64,000 nt of DNA from Bryobacterales bacterium. Lineage in GTDB: Bacteria > Acidobacteriota > Terriglobia > Bryobacterales > UBA6623. The number at the start of each line of letters is the position of its first letter. Position 1 is the first letter of the stretch. Made by a program: the position numbers and the translations under genes. The notes under the pieces are model-generated. The model ran no database searches. It was not told where the DNA came from and saw nothing but the letters and a program-made list of their open reading frames with translations. The DNA is taken from positions 52,130-116,129 of the forward strand of contig JAJDTX010000108.1 in NCBI GenBank assembly GCA_022826925.1. The letters are read 5' to 3'. Shown one piece after another: positions 39,195 to 47,727 of the stretch.

Positions 39195-42100
39195 ATGCCA
39201 GTGTCATTGTCAGATATCCGCGCTAGACTGAGCATACCGATGTGGTGGCGGCGACTAGCGTCGTGCTGGGCGGCAATTATTGCGGCGATTGCCCTGCTCG
39301 CCTTGACCCCATCGGCGGCAGCCCAATCGAATCGGCTTGCGAATTACACAGTTCTGCTCGACTCGCCAGCCTCGGGCGAGCGGTTGCTGGCGCGGCCCGG
39401 AATCGACCTGAGCCCAGGCCAGCGCGTCGCGGCGAGCGATTTCGCCGCCGAGGCGCGCGCCGTGGCAACTGCCCAAGAGCCTGTCATCGAGGCCTTGGAA
39501 GCCGCCGGGGCGGAGGTGATCGGGGCGGTGCAGAACGTGCTGAACGCGATATTCATCCGCGTCAGCGCGCGACAGACGGAAGCGCTCGGCGAAATCGCAG
39601 GGGTGCTGAGGCTAGAGCCCAGCCGCGATCTGGACTTCGCGCTGAACAACGTCAGCGATGTCTTGCAGCTACGCGCAGCGCGAGCTAGGCCAGATGGCAC
39701 TGTGGCCAACGGCGCGGGAATCAAGATAGCCTTCATCGATTCGGGGCTGGACTTCGACCATCCGGCTTTCATAGACCCCACCTTGGCCACCGTCGAAGGC
39801 TATCCCAGGGCCGAGTCAGAGTTTCTCGATTACACCAACAGCAAGGTGTTGGCCGTGCGCAGCTACGTGCATCTGCAAAATTCCGAGGAACCGGAGACCT
39901 CGAGCCCGGATGACCTGACGCCGGTGGATTTCAGGGGACACGGAACGACGACAGCCATGATCGCGGCGGGAAGGCGCATCAACACCCCGGCTGGCCTGAT
40001 CCAAGGGATCGCCCCGAAGGCATATCTGGGCGTATACAAGGTGAGTGGCACCCCGGGGGTCAGTCCAAGGCCAAGCTCCCAAGCAGTGATCGCCGCGATT
40101 GACGACGCTGTCAGCGATGACATGGACGTGCTGAACCTTAGTGTCGGACGGGTGGCGATGCATCCTTGGGATACGTTCGGCGATGGCTGCGCTGAAGCTC
40201 CCCATATAGCTTGCGATTTGGTCGCTTTGGCTGCGCAGAGCGCTGTGGCGCATTTCGGGCGCGTTGTGGTGGCCGCGGCGGGCAACGATGGCCAGACCGG
40301 CGGTCAGGATCACCCGGCCCGCAACACGGTGTCGTCTCCCGGATCGGCTCCGGACGTGATCTCGGTGGCCGCAACCTCCAATTCAAGGCGCTTCGAGCAG
40401 CGGGTCCGAGCCGCGGGCGCTTCCCTTCCAGCCCTGTCCGGCACGGGACCAAGCCCGGGATCGCGGCTGACTGCCCCCGCTGTGCTCGCCGAGCAGTTCG
40501 GCGACGGGCAAGGTTGCGCTCCATACTCGCCCGGGGCGCTTGCGGATCGAATCGTAGTAGTTGAATTCGGCGGCTGCTGGGCTGTCGACAAGGTGGAAGC
40601 CGCCGATGCGGCGGGTGCCGCCGGCGTGATTGTCTACCACAGCGATGCGACCGGGGACCTGTTGCAGATGGGCGGTCTTGAAGACACCGACATCCCGGCG
40701 TACTTCATCTCTGCTGAGGATGGCGCGTCGCTTGCCTCCAGCATTGGCTCTGCTTCGGCTGAGCAGCCGCTGGCAGTCACGCTCGATGCCGCCCGAGTGA
40801 CCCGGCGGATAGATTGGACCCAAGTGGCGCCGTTCAGTTCGAGAGGGCCGACTCCGGGGCTGAATCTGAAGCCCGATATCGCTGCTCCCGGCGCAGCAGT
40901 CTTCGCAACTGCTGGCGGGAGCCCGGGAATGACACGGGGCGGCTACAAGCAGGTGCAGGGAACGAGCTTCTCCGCTGCCGTTGTCAGCGGCGCCGCGGCG
41001 CTTGTCTGGCAGCTTCATCCGGACTGGACCGCGCGGGAGGTCGCCTCTGCCCTGATCAATACGGCCAGCACGGCTGTGCGGGAAAACGACGAGATTGCCC
41101 GCGTCGGCTCGGTTGGCTCGGGCCTGCTGAGTTTCGAGTCCGCTTTCGACCCGATCGCCACGGTCGTCCCGCCAACCATCGGCTTCGGACGCTTCACGGC
41201 CGAGACCTTCCCCGCGTCGCGCGATGTCGCGATCACTAATCGCACCTCGGTGCCGCAGCAGTACCGCGTCGAGGTCGTGCGGCGCGATGCGGACGCGACG
41301 GCGGAAGTGAGGGTGAACGGATCCGCGGAAACGACGTTTCAGCTTCAGCCGGACCAGCAGACGACGTTGCGTGTCGCCTTGGAGGGAGCGATGCCTGCCG
41401 CGGGATCGTACGAGGGCCATCTCCGGGTATCGCGCCAGGGCAGCGACGCCGAGCTGCGCGTGCCGTACCTGTACGTGGTCGGCGACAACCAGCCCGAGGA
41501 TGCCTTTGCCATCGGTTCATCGGTCTACCGCGGCGTCGTCGATGTGCACACGCACCTTTGGGTGCTTGGAAAATTCGTTGACCGCTATGGAGCACCGATA
41601 CGGGGCAGGGTAACGGACTGGCGATTCCGCGAGAGCAGCGGTCATCTGGTCAATTACGAAGCGTTCACAAGCTTGTCTGGTCTTGCGACTGCCGAGCTTG
41701 GATTTGGCGATCCATCGGATGCGCATGTAATCGCGACCGCAACGGTCGAAGACGTGGACCTGCGCTTCGACCTCTTCGCAGATGTTCACCTCCCGCAAGT
41801 GCAAGGGCTGCTGAATGCCGCAAGCCTCTCCACCGATGGTCCGGTCGCGCCGGGGTCGGTCGCCGTGATCTCCGGGTCGGCGCTGGCGGAATTTGCCGGG
41901 CAGGCGCCCGGGGGAGCGCCCCCGATCGCTCTCAAGGCGGTCAGCGTCAGCTTCGACCATCCCGACTCAGATATCAGCGTCGCGGCGCCGGTCTTCAGCG
42001 TCACTTCGGATCAAGTCCAGGTTCAGGTTCCTTGGGAGCTGGCTGGTCTCGGCTCGGCATATGCCAAGGTTCGTGTCATGGATCGCTACGGCTTTTTCTG

Positions 42101-42515
42101 GAAGTCAGAGCCGTTGGTCGTCAATCTGGCTGACGTTGCCCCGGGGATCTACACCTTCGAGACCGACGACGGCGAGGTCGCGTCCGCTGCTCATGCGGAC
42201 GGCAGCTACGTCACCGCCGGCGCACCGGCCAGGGCGGGGCAGACCGTGACGGTCTACATGACCGGAACAGGGCCGATCTCCACACCCCAGCGATCTGGCA
42301 GGTCGACCACCTCAAGGCTGTCCACCCTGCACCGTCCCGTTGTCAGCGTAGGCGGCAGAGAGGCATCGGTCGCATACTCTGGAACGATTCCGGGAGCGGT
42401 TGGCATCACCAAGATAGATTTCGTCGTCCCAACCGGCGTGTCGACGGGCTCGACAGAGGTCACCGTATCGGTCGAAGGCAGCGCCAGCAACTCGATCACG
42501 ATCCCGGTACAGTGA
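39195..42515 (+). CDS. Secreted S8 subtilase with PA domain and TIGR03437 C-terminus
   Basis: 1106-aa extracellular serine protease. Signal peptide (WWRRLASCWAAIIAAIALLALTPSAAAQ; the ATG at 39240 may be the real start), I9-like propeptide (about 50-145), then the catalytic triad: Asp182 in IAFIDSGLDFDHP, His249 in DFRGHGTTTA, Ser591 in GTSFSAAVVSGAAALVW. A protease-associated insert (GCAPYSPGALADRIVVVEFGGCW, VIVYHSDA) lies between His and Ser. After a beta-rich middle comes a C-terminal domain from about residue 870 (VQGLLNAASLS, APGSVAVISGSALAEF, VFSVTSDQVQVQVPWEL, TVYMTGTGPI, VDFVVPTGVS-type end), typical of Solibacter-like proteins. Likely degrades extracellular protein. Confidence 0.93.
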   Translation: MPVSLSDIRARLSIPMWWRRLASCWAAIIAAIALLALTPSAAAQSNRLANYTVLLDSPASGERLLARPGIDLSPGQRVAASDFAAEARAVATAQEPVIEALEAAGAEVIGAVQNVLNAIFIRVSARQTEALGEIAGVLRLEPSRDLDFALNNVSDVLQLRAARARPDGTVANGAGIKIAFIDSGLDFDHPAFIDPTLATVEGYPRAESEFLDYTNSKVLAVRSYVHLQNSEEPETSSPDDLTPVDFRGHGTTTAMIAAGRRINTPAGLIQGIAPKAYLGVYKVSGTPGVSPRPSSQAVIAAIDDAVSDDMDVLNLSVGRVAMHPWDTFGDGCAEAPHIACDLVALAAQSAVAHFGRVVVAAAGNDGQTGGQDHPARNTVSSPGSAPDVISVAATSNSRRFEQRVRAAGASLPALSGTGPSPGSRLTAPAVLAEQFGDGQGCAPYSPGALADRIVVVEFGGCWAVDKVEAADAAGAAGVIVYHSDATGDLLQMGGLEDTDIPAYFISAEDGASLASSIGSASAEQPLAVTLDAARVTRRIDWTQVAPFSSRGPTPGLNLKPDIAAPGAAVFATAGGSPGMTRGGYKQVQGTSFSAAVVSGAAALVWQLHPDWTAREVASALINTASTAVRENDEIARVGSVGSGLLSFESAFDPIATVVPPTIGFGRFTAETFPASRDVAITNRTSVPQQYRVEVVRRDADATAEVRVNGSAETTFQLQPDQQTTLRVALEGAMPAAGSYEGHLRVSRQGSDAELRVPYLYVVGDNQPEDAFAIGSSVYRGVVDVHTHLWVLGKFVDRYGAPIRGRVTDWRFRESSGHLVNYEAFTSLSGLATAELGFGDPSDAHVIATATVEDVDLRFDLFADVHLPQVQGLLNAASLSTDGPVAPGSVAVISGSALAEFAGQAPGGAPPIALKAVSVSFDHPDSDISVAAPVFSVTSDQVQVQVPWELAGLGSAYAKVRVMDRYGFFWKSEPLVVNLADVAPGIYTFETDDGEVASAAHADGSYVTAGAPARAGQTVTVYMTGTGPISTPQRSGRSTTSRLSTLHRPVVSVGGREASVAYSGTIPGAVGITKIDFVVPTGVSTGSTEVTVSVEGSASNSITIPVQ

Positions 42516-42624
42516 ACGCTTTCGGCCTCTTTTCGGCCGACCGGTCTCGAGCAGCCGTCCTCTCTGATGCGAGGTTCACGGCCCGCTTGAACGGCTTCCG
42601 CACTTCAGCCAGCGCCGGCTGGCA

Positions 42625-44244
42625 TCATTCCGCAGGCCCTCCGCGATGATCCCAAGTGGTCGTCGCTTGCTTGGCCCAAGCACCGACCATCCGCTCGACT
42701 TCGGCTTGGTCGTACCGGCCCCACGGTTCGTAGTCTTGGTTGGCGAGCAAGTCAGCCATCTTGTACGGGCCAGACTCGATCCCGTTCTCGGGCACTTCGG
42801 CTCCGGCAATCCAGACGATGGCGTTCAACACCAGCTTGCGATAGTCCGGATGCGCCCAGTTCCAATGCACGTGCCCTCCGGTGAAGCCAAAGCCGCGGCC
42901 GCCGCCCGGCCGTTCGCTGGCCCACATCAGAGTCTGCAGGTCGCCTCTGTGCACCGCCGCTCGGGCATACGGATTTCCCGACGCGGGACCGTCCGGGCGC
43001 GACATCGATTCCTTGGGAGGCACTGCCTGTAGGATCGGCGTCACCCCGTGCATGCCCGCCCGGAAGCGGATGTGGAAGTACCACTCGTCGTTGATCTCGA
43101 ACGGACTCACGCCGTTGGTGATCGGATGCCCTGCTGCCAGTTTCGGCGACTTGATGGTCCAGTGGGGGTTGACCGACCACCAGCGTTCGAAGTACCCGCC
43201 AGTCCAGTCGAGAAACTTCTGGCCTGGCTCGCCTTGCGGCAGTTCCACGGCGAAGTGGATGGCTCCGACTCCGCCGTTGCGCTGTGCCAGTTGATCGACC
43301 GAGCGCAGCGCCCCCAACCATGGATGGCGCAAGCCGCCGTTGCTGTACAGGACCACGGCGTCCGCATTGTCGAGCGCCGTGGGGTCACTCGGGTGGCCGT
43401 CGAAGTAGGCGGTTGCGTGAATCTGCGGAAAGTTCCTGCTCAAGGCATCCATCAGTAACTTGATCCCGGCCGTGTGCTCGTGCGACCCGTACCCGTGGCT
43501 CTTCACCCCGCCGACAAAGACGACCTTCTTGGTCCCGGCAACCATCGGCAGGCGCTTGAGCTGGATATTGCGGAATTTGATCGTCATGGGCGGCCCGCGA
43601 TGTATCTGTAGGCCCACCAAGCCGGAGGTTGGCGCGTTCGGATCGTTGTCGGTCACGTCCACCATGACGTGCCCGTTGATCTTGTGGATGTAACGGTTTG
43701 CGCGAGCAACGATGTGAAAGCTGTTCCAGCCTTCGAGGTCGATCTTGCTTTGTAGCTCGACCGGATCGCCGACGCTGCCAACCACCTGCGGCTTTCCGTC
43801 CGCACCCACGACCACCTTCTCGCCGCGCCGGGCGAGGATTTTCCGCGAGCGTTCGCCGTATAGGCCTCCCGAGTGCCTCTCTCCTGCCTCGAAGTCTGCT
43901 TGCAAACCGCCAAGGATGTGCGGACCCCACTCCTTGGGCTTCTCGAAGCCCCGGTACTGCACGCCTGAGTTGCCGCCATCGATCATGTATTCGAACTTGA
44001 GCTCGAAGTTGTCCACTTCGCCCTCGCGCCAAATCAGGAAGGAGTTCGCGGGAATCGGATCCTCGGCGCTCGTGCGCCCCACGATCACTCCGTCTTCCAC
44101 AGCCCAGAGTTTCGGGTTGCCGTCCCACCCCTTCAGGGAAACCCCGTCAAAGATCGGAACAAAGCGACCGGCAGGCTTGGCTGCGGGGAGTGCGGTCGCC
44201 GCCGCCAGGCTGGCTACAACAAGGAGGATTGGTCGAAGGGACAT
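42625..44244 (-). CDS. DUF1080 (3-keto-glycoside hydrolase-like) - ThuA fusion protein
   Basis: 539-aa secreted protein (signal MSLRPILLVVASLAAATALPA from ATG 44244). N-terminal DUF1080/LamG-type domain, about residues 28-235: FVPIFDGVSLKGWDGNPKLWAVEDGVIVGRT, NFELKFEYMIDGGNSGVQYRG, GWNSFHIVARANRYIHKINGH. This domain is now associated with hydrolysis/lyase action on 3-keto-glycosides. C-terminal ThuA-like domain, about 240-500: KKVVFVGGVKSHGYGSHEHTAGIKLLMDAL, NADAVVLYSNGG, GGVGAIHFAVE, HPITNGVSPFEINDEWYF. Divergent from the GMC oxidoreductase and its small subunit. See the finding on a keto-sugar module. Confidence 0.9.
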   Translation of the reverse strand: MSLRPILLVVASLAAATALPAAKPAGRFVPIFDGVSLKGWDGNPKLWAVEDGVIVGRTSAEDPIPANSFLIWREGEVDNFELKFEYMIDGGNSGVQYRGFEKPKEWGPHILGGLQADFEAGERHSGGLYGERSRKILARRGEKVVVGADGKPQVVGSVGDPVELQSKIDLEGWNSFHIVARANRYIHKINGHVMVDVTDNDPNAPTSGLVGLQIHRGPPMTIKFRNIQLKRLPMVAGTKKVVFVGGVKSHGYGSHEHTAGIKLLMDALSRNFPQIHATAYFDGHPSDPTALDNADAVVLYSNGGLRHPWLGALRSVDQLAQRNGGVGAIHFAVELPQGEPGQKFLDWTGGYFERWWSVNPHWTIKSPKLAAGHPITNGVSPFEINDEWYFHIRFRAGMHGVTPILQAVPPKESMSRPDGPASGNPYARAAVHRGDLQTLMWASERPGGGRGFGFTGGHVHWNWAHPDYRKLVLNAIVWIAGAEVPENGIESGPYKMADLLANQDYEPWGRYDQAEVERMVGAWAKQATTTWDHRGGPAE

Positions 44245-44474
44245 GATCGTGAACCTGCTGTCCGCGGTGGGCGCGAACTCCCGTATCATAGCTTGACGAT
44301 GTTCGGCAGCGCCGCGAAGGTCTGTCCATTCTCCGTGCCCGCTATCGGCGGCGAATCGAACGCGAGGACGAAGACAGCGGACCAAGTCTTGGAGTCTCTG
44401 GAGGCCTGCCGCATGAGAGTGTCAGATGTGGAACACTGAGTCCAGCCGATCTGTCAGGCCGACGGAACGGCTGT

Positions 44475-44487
44475 AGTACAACGTACT
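44475..44487. promoter_or_regulatory. Palindrome in divergent promoter region
   Basis: AGTAC-AAC-GTACT, a perfect 5-bp inverted repeat with 3-base centre, 37 bases upstream of the GMC start and within the 280-base region between the divergent DUF1080-ThuA and GMC genes. Possible operator; may be coincidental. Confidence 0.3.
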
Positions 44488-44523
44488 GGCGCGGGCAGGG
44501 CCCGCTTGGGGGAGGTGCGGAAC

Positions 44524-46125
44524 GTGGCGGAAGAGCAGTACGACGTGATCGTCGTCGGCAGTGGGCCGGGGGGAGGTATTGCCACCTATGCCCTCGCCGT
44601 TGCTGGCTTAAAGGTGGCTCTGGTCGAGGCAGGGCCGCGATTCAGGGCTGGGATAGACTACCAAGGGCACCACTGGCCCTACGAATACCGCGACAGGCGC
44701 GCCCCCAACTTCTGGAGCGACAATTTCTTGCGCGGGCATTTCACGCCCGTCGGAGACCGGCCCGGCCACGGCCAGATTCGCGCGCTCGGCGGTCGTTCGA
44801 TCTGCTGGGCCGGGCACTCGTTGCGCTTCGGGCCGAAGGACTTCGAGTCGTGGCCGCTTTCCTATGACGAGGTTGCTCCGTACTACAGCCGAGCCGAGCT
44901 ACTCATGGGCGTCTACGGAAACCGAGACGGTCTGTCCAACATGCCCGACGGCGAGTTTCTCAAGCCCGTGCCGATGCGTTGCGGCGAGCATCGCCTCGCT
45001 CTCGGAGTCGAGCGCCTGCGGGAGCGCGGCGCGAAGATGGCCTTCGTCGCCCAGCGCAAGGCAATGCTGACCGAGACGCCTACCAAGCCGGAATGGAAGC
45101 GCCGGCAGAAGTGCCACTACTGCGGGCACTGCTCCGGCTGCGCGGTGGAGGCCAAGTACACCTCCGTCAATACGCCGATCGCCTTGGCCGAGGAGACAGG
45201 CAACCTGACGATCTTCACCGAGGCAATGGCGACCAGGGTCAGGGTTTCGGGCGAGGGCGGGCAGGCGACGGGGATCGAGTACAAGTCCGCTGATGGGACG
45301 GCTCGCGAGCTAGACGCCAAGGTCGTGGTGCTGTCGTGCAGCGCTGTCGAGACTGCCCGCCTGCTGCTGGTCTCCGATCTCTGCAACTCCAGCGGCCAAG
45401 TCGGCAAGAACCTCACCAGTCACTTTGGCGTCACGGTGCGCGGCTTCTTCCCGCAGATCCTTGGCCGCGACGCTTCGAACGATGACGGCACGAGCTACTA
45501 CCACTCCCTCCTGACCGGGCTGTACTGGGACGAACCCAGCCCGAAGTTCGAGGGCACGTACCAGGTGCAGTGCGGCGCGGGAGTCACCTCGCACCGCAGG
45601 GCGATCCGCACCGCGCCGGGCTACGGCAGCGCCCTGAAGACGAAGCTGCGCGAGTGGAACATCGGCCACGCCGGGATGAACATGCAGGGGACGACCCTGA
45701 TCTCGTCGAACAAGTTCGTGGACCTGGACCCCGACCGGCGGGACGAGTTTGGCATGCCTCTGCCGCGCGTCCATCTCCATTACGACGATTCCGACATCGC
45801 GATGGCGCAGGACATGGTGGAGCGGTGCGAGGAGATCATTCGCGCCGGGGAGGGCGAAATCATCGAGACTCCCGGCAACGTCGGCGTGGACGATCTTGTG
45901 ATTGACCTCAATCACTGGGTCGGCACGACGCGAATGGGCAACGACCCCAAGACCTCTGTCGTCGGCACGGACGGTCGGTCGCACGACCTGCCGAACTTGT
46001 TCGTGGCGGACGCGTCCGTGTTCCCGCAGTATCCGGAAAAGAATCCCACTCTGACCAACATCGCGCTTTCGTGGCGCACCGCCGACGGGATTGTCGAGGG
46101 GTTCAAGCGCAATGCATGGGGGTAA
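44524..46125 (+). CDS. GMC-family oxidoreductase, gluconate/glucoside dehydrogenase large-subunit type
   Basis: 533-aa FAD enzyme from GTG 44524, which has a GGGGGAGG ribosome-binding site eight bases upstream. FAD motif DVIVVGSGPGGGIATYALAVAGLKVALVEAG, IRALGGRSICWAGHSLR, Cys cluster CHYCGHCSGCAVEAK, and C-terminal active-site regions NHWVGTTRMG and EKNPTLTNIALS. No signal peptide. The next gene encodes the small Tat/lipoprotein-type subunit 3, as in gluconate-2-dehydrogenase and FAD glucoside-3-dehydrogenase complexes, whose large subunit is exported together with the small one. Predicted to oxidise a sugar hydroxyl in the periplasm. Confidence 0.92.
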   Translation: MAEEQYDVIVVGSGPGGGIATYALAVAGLKVALVEAGPRFRAGIDYQGHHWPYEYRDRRAPNFWSDNFLRGHFTPVGDRPGHGQIRALGGRSICWAGHSLRFGPKDFESWPLSYDEVAPYYSRAELLMGVYGNRDGLSNMPDGEFLKPVPMRCGEHRLALGVERLRERGAKMAFVAQRKAMLTETPTKPEWKRRQKCHYCGHCSGCAVEAKYTSVNTPIALAEETGNLTIFTEAMATRVRVSGEGGQATGIEYKSADGTARELDAKVVVLSCSAVETARLLLVSDLCNSSGQVGKNLTSHFGVTVRGFFPQILGRDASNDDGTSYYHSLLTGLYWDEPSPKFEGTYQVQCGAGVTSHRRAIRTAPGYGSALKTKLREWNIGHAGMNMQGTTLISSNKFVDLDPDRRDEFGMPLPRVHLHYDDSDIAMAQDMVERCEEIIRAGEGEIIETPGNVGVDDLVIDLNHWVGTTRMGNDPKTSVVGTDGRSHDLPNLFVADASVFPQYPEKNPTLTNIALSWRTADGIVEGFKRNAWG

Positions 46126-46132
46126 GCACGAA

Positions 46133-46663
46133 ATGGAGCGCAGGACAATCCTCAAGTTAGTGGCAGCGGGCGTCCTGCCCGCAACAGGCGGACTGGTACA
46201 GCTCGGCTGCAGTTCCGGCGGCTACAAGCCGGGGTTCTTTTCGGCCTCGCAGCTGGACCTAGTCGACGCGCTGAGCGAACTGATCCTGCCCAGCGATGAC
46301 CATTCGCCGGGAGCGCGGGCCGCCAAGGTTGCCAGATACATCGATGTCATGGTCGCCGACGGCTCGAGCGAACTGCAGGCCAGTTGGAAGTCTGGACTCG
46401 ACGCAGTGTCGGAGCAGTCGCGGGAACGCTTCGGGCGCGATTTCTCGGACTGCGACGCCGCTCAGCAGGACGCGATCGTGGCTGATATGGCTCGGAACGA
46501 AGGCCAGCCCCAGAACGAGGCCGAGCGCTTCTTCGGTCGCTTGAAGCAGATGACCATTGACGGCTATTACACTTCCGAGATCGGCATTCACCAAGATCTG
46601 GGCTACCAGGGGAACACCGCCGTGGATGAGTTTCCGGGCTGCACGCACGAAGAGCACGCGTAA
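46133..46663 (+). CDS. Gluconate-2-dehydrogenase subunit 3-like small subunit
   Basis: 176-aa subunit starting at ATG 46133 (an ATG at 46112 would overlap the GMC gene). N-terminal MERRTILKLVAAGVLPATGG has twin arginines and a hydrophobic stretch ending LVQLGCSSGG, so it may be Tat-exported and lipidated. Then FFSASQLDLVDALSELILPSDDHSPGARAAKVARYID, the subunit-3 signature, and DGYYTSEIGIHQDLGYQGNTAVDEFPGCTH at the end. It would carry the large subunit out of the cell and help anchor it. Seven bases after the GMC stop. Confidence 0.92.
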   Translation: MERRTILKLVAAGVLPATGGLVQLGCSSGGYKPGFFSASQLDLVDALSELILPSDDHSPGARAAKVARYIDVMVADGSSELQASWKSGLDAVSEQSRERFGRDFSDCDAAQQDAIVADMARNEGQPQNEAERFFGRLKQMTIDGYYTSEIGIHQDLGYQGNTAVDEFPGCTHEEHA

Positions 46664-46892
46664 GGCGGACGCGTCAGCTGGGTAGCCGGTGCCCCTCGCT
46701 TCATTCACTCGCTCGAAATGCTCGGCCCGAACGCCATCGACGGGTCGGCGGGGGAGTTGGTTCAAGGCTCAGCAAGACCGTTGCCGACCGTCGGCGCGAC
46801 CGCGCTGACGTCTGTCAGGTAGGTCCCGCCTCTTGGGATCTTGATTCACGAGGGCCGAGGGAGCCAGCGGATGGGCTCACTCTCGTTGGAAA

Positions 46893-47375
46893 CTAGTCAC
46901 CCGACTGCTTTTGCAACCTCTGAAGCAGCACATTCCTCAAGACAACAGCCAAAACGAGCTCTATGCTGTTCCTCTCCAGCCCGAACTTATAGGCTGAGGA
47001 TGAAATCTTTCTCTGCCAAGCTTCGTCAAGCCTGCTGACATAGTCTTTGGAGTATTCGTCAATTTCGTAATCCTCCATGCCCTCGATCTGCTCGAGAATC
47101 TTCTCGGAGAGATCTGTGGCCCATGCCTTGGCATCCATATGGTCCGCGATCTGATCCCCCAAGTCATTGAGCTGTAGCGGGCTTCGGCTGTCGACCGGCG
47201 AAGGCGGCAGCCTTCTGAAGATCTCCCTGATGTCATCCCGGACTTCCTTCATGAACTCCTTGAAATTCTCTCGGTCTGAATTCACGCGCCCTATCCATAT
47301 GCCGACAGTGACTAGAAGCGAGACTAAGGCAATGACCGCGGGGATGATCACAGGACTCTTGATCCACTCATCCAT
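46893..47375 (-). CDS. Membrane-anchored hypothetical protein
   Basis: 160-aa protein of unknown function. One N-terminal transmembrane helix (VIIPAVIALVSLLVTVGIWIG) followed by a long, charged, mainly helical domain facing one side (VNSDRENFKEFMKEVRDDIREIFRRL, LSEKILEQIEGMEDYEIDEY, FGLERNSIELVLAVVLRNVLLQRLQ). A short leader only precedes the helix, so it is probably an anchored soluble domain. GC is lower than in neighbours; it lies in a patch with an IS remnant. Confidence 0.55.
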   Translation of the reverse strand: MDEWIKSPVIIPAVIALVSLLVTVGIWIGRVNSDRENFKEFMKEVRDDIREIFRRLPPSPVDSRSPLQLNDLGDQIADHMDAKAWATDLSEKILEQIEGMEDYEIDEYSKDYVSRLDEAWQRKISSSAYKFGLERNSIELVLAVVLRNVLLQRLQKQSGD

Positions 47376-47505
47376 GGCTTTACCCTAACATGTTGACATA
47401 GGACTCTCTCCCTTGCGACAGCGACTCCGCAATCACAACGATCATTTACGCCAGAGAGGCGTAAGCTTCTGACAGATAGAGGCTTACAGAGTGTAGTAGG
47501 AGAAT

Positions 47506-47727
47506 ATGACGAAGGCTCGAGGGATCACAGAGTTCACGGCTCTAATTCCAGACGAAGGAGGCGTCAATCAAGCACTGCGAGGCCAAGTGCCGGCCCGAAT
47601 GGCCAGTGTCGGCGTTGCGGCTCCAAGGACACTCGCAGGTGTCAGGGCATCAAGCCCACACCACTGTCCTGCCGCAGCTGCGAGAAGCATGCAGCGTTCA
47701 TTGGATCGGCAGCGGAAGTTGGTCTGA
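47506..47727 (+). pseudogene. IS1595/ISXO2-like transposase N-terminal remnant
   Basis: Begins MTKARGITEFTALIPDE, like the opening of IS1595-family transposases, then shifts frame; a second frame gives CRRCGSKDTRRCQGIKPTPLSCRSCEKHAAF, the zinc-ribbon (CxxC...CxxC) of the same family. A single indel near 47555-47600 joins them. The sequence ends where the histidine-kinase gene stops, so the catalytic DDE domain is gone. Confidence 0.6.

Noticed and set aside
42516..42570. TTTCGGCCTCTTTTCGGCCGA after the subtilase as a terminator
   Set aside because: The repeats pair only through the self-complementary GGCC (4 bp) and no T-run follows the second arm.
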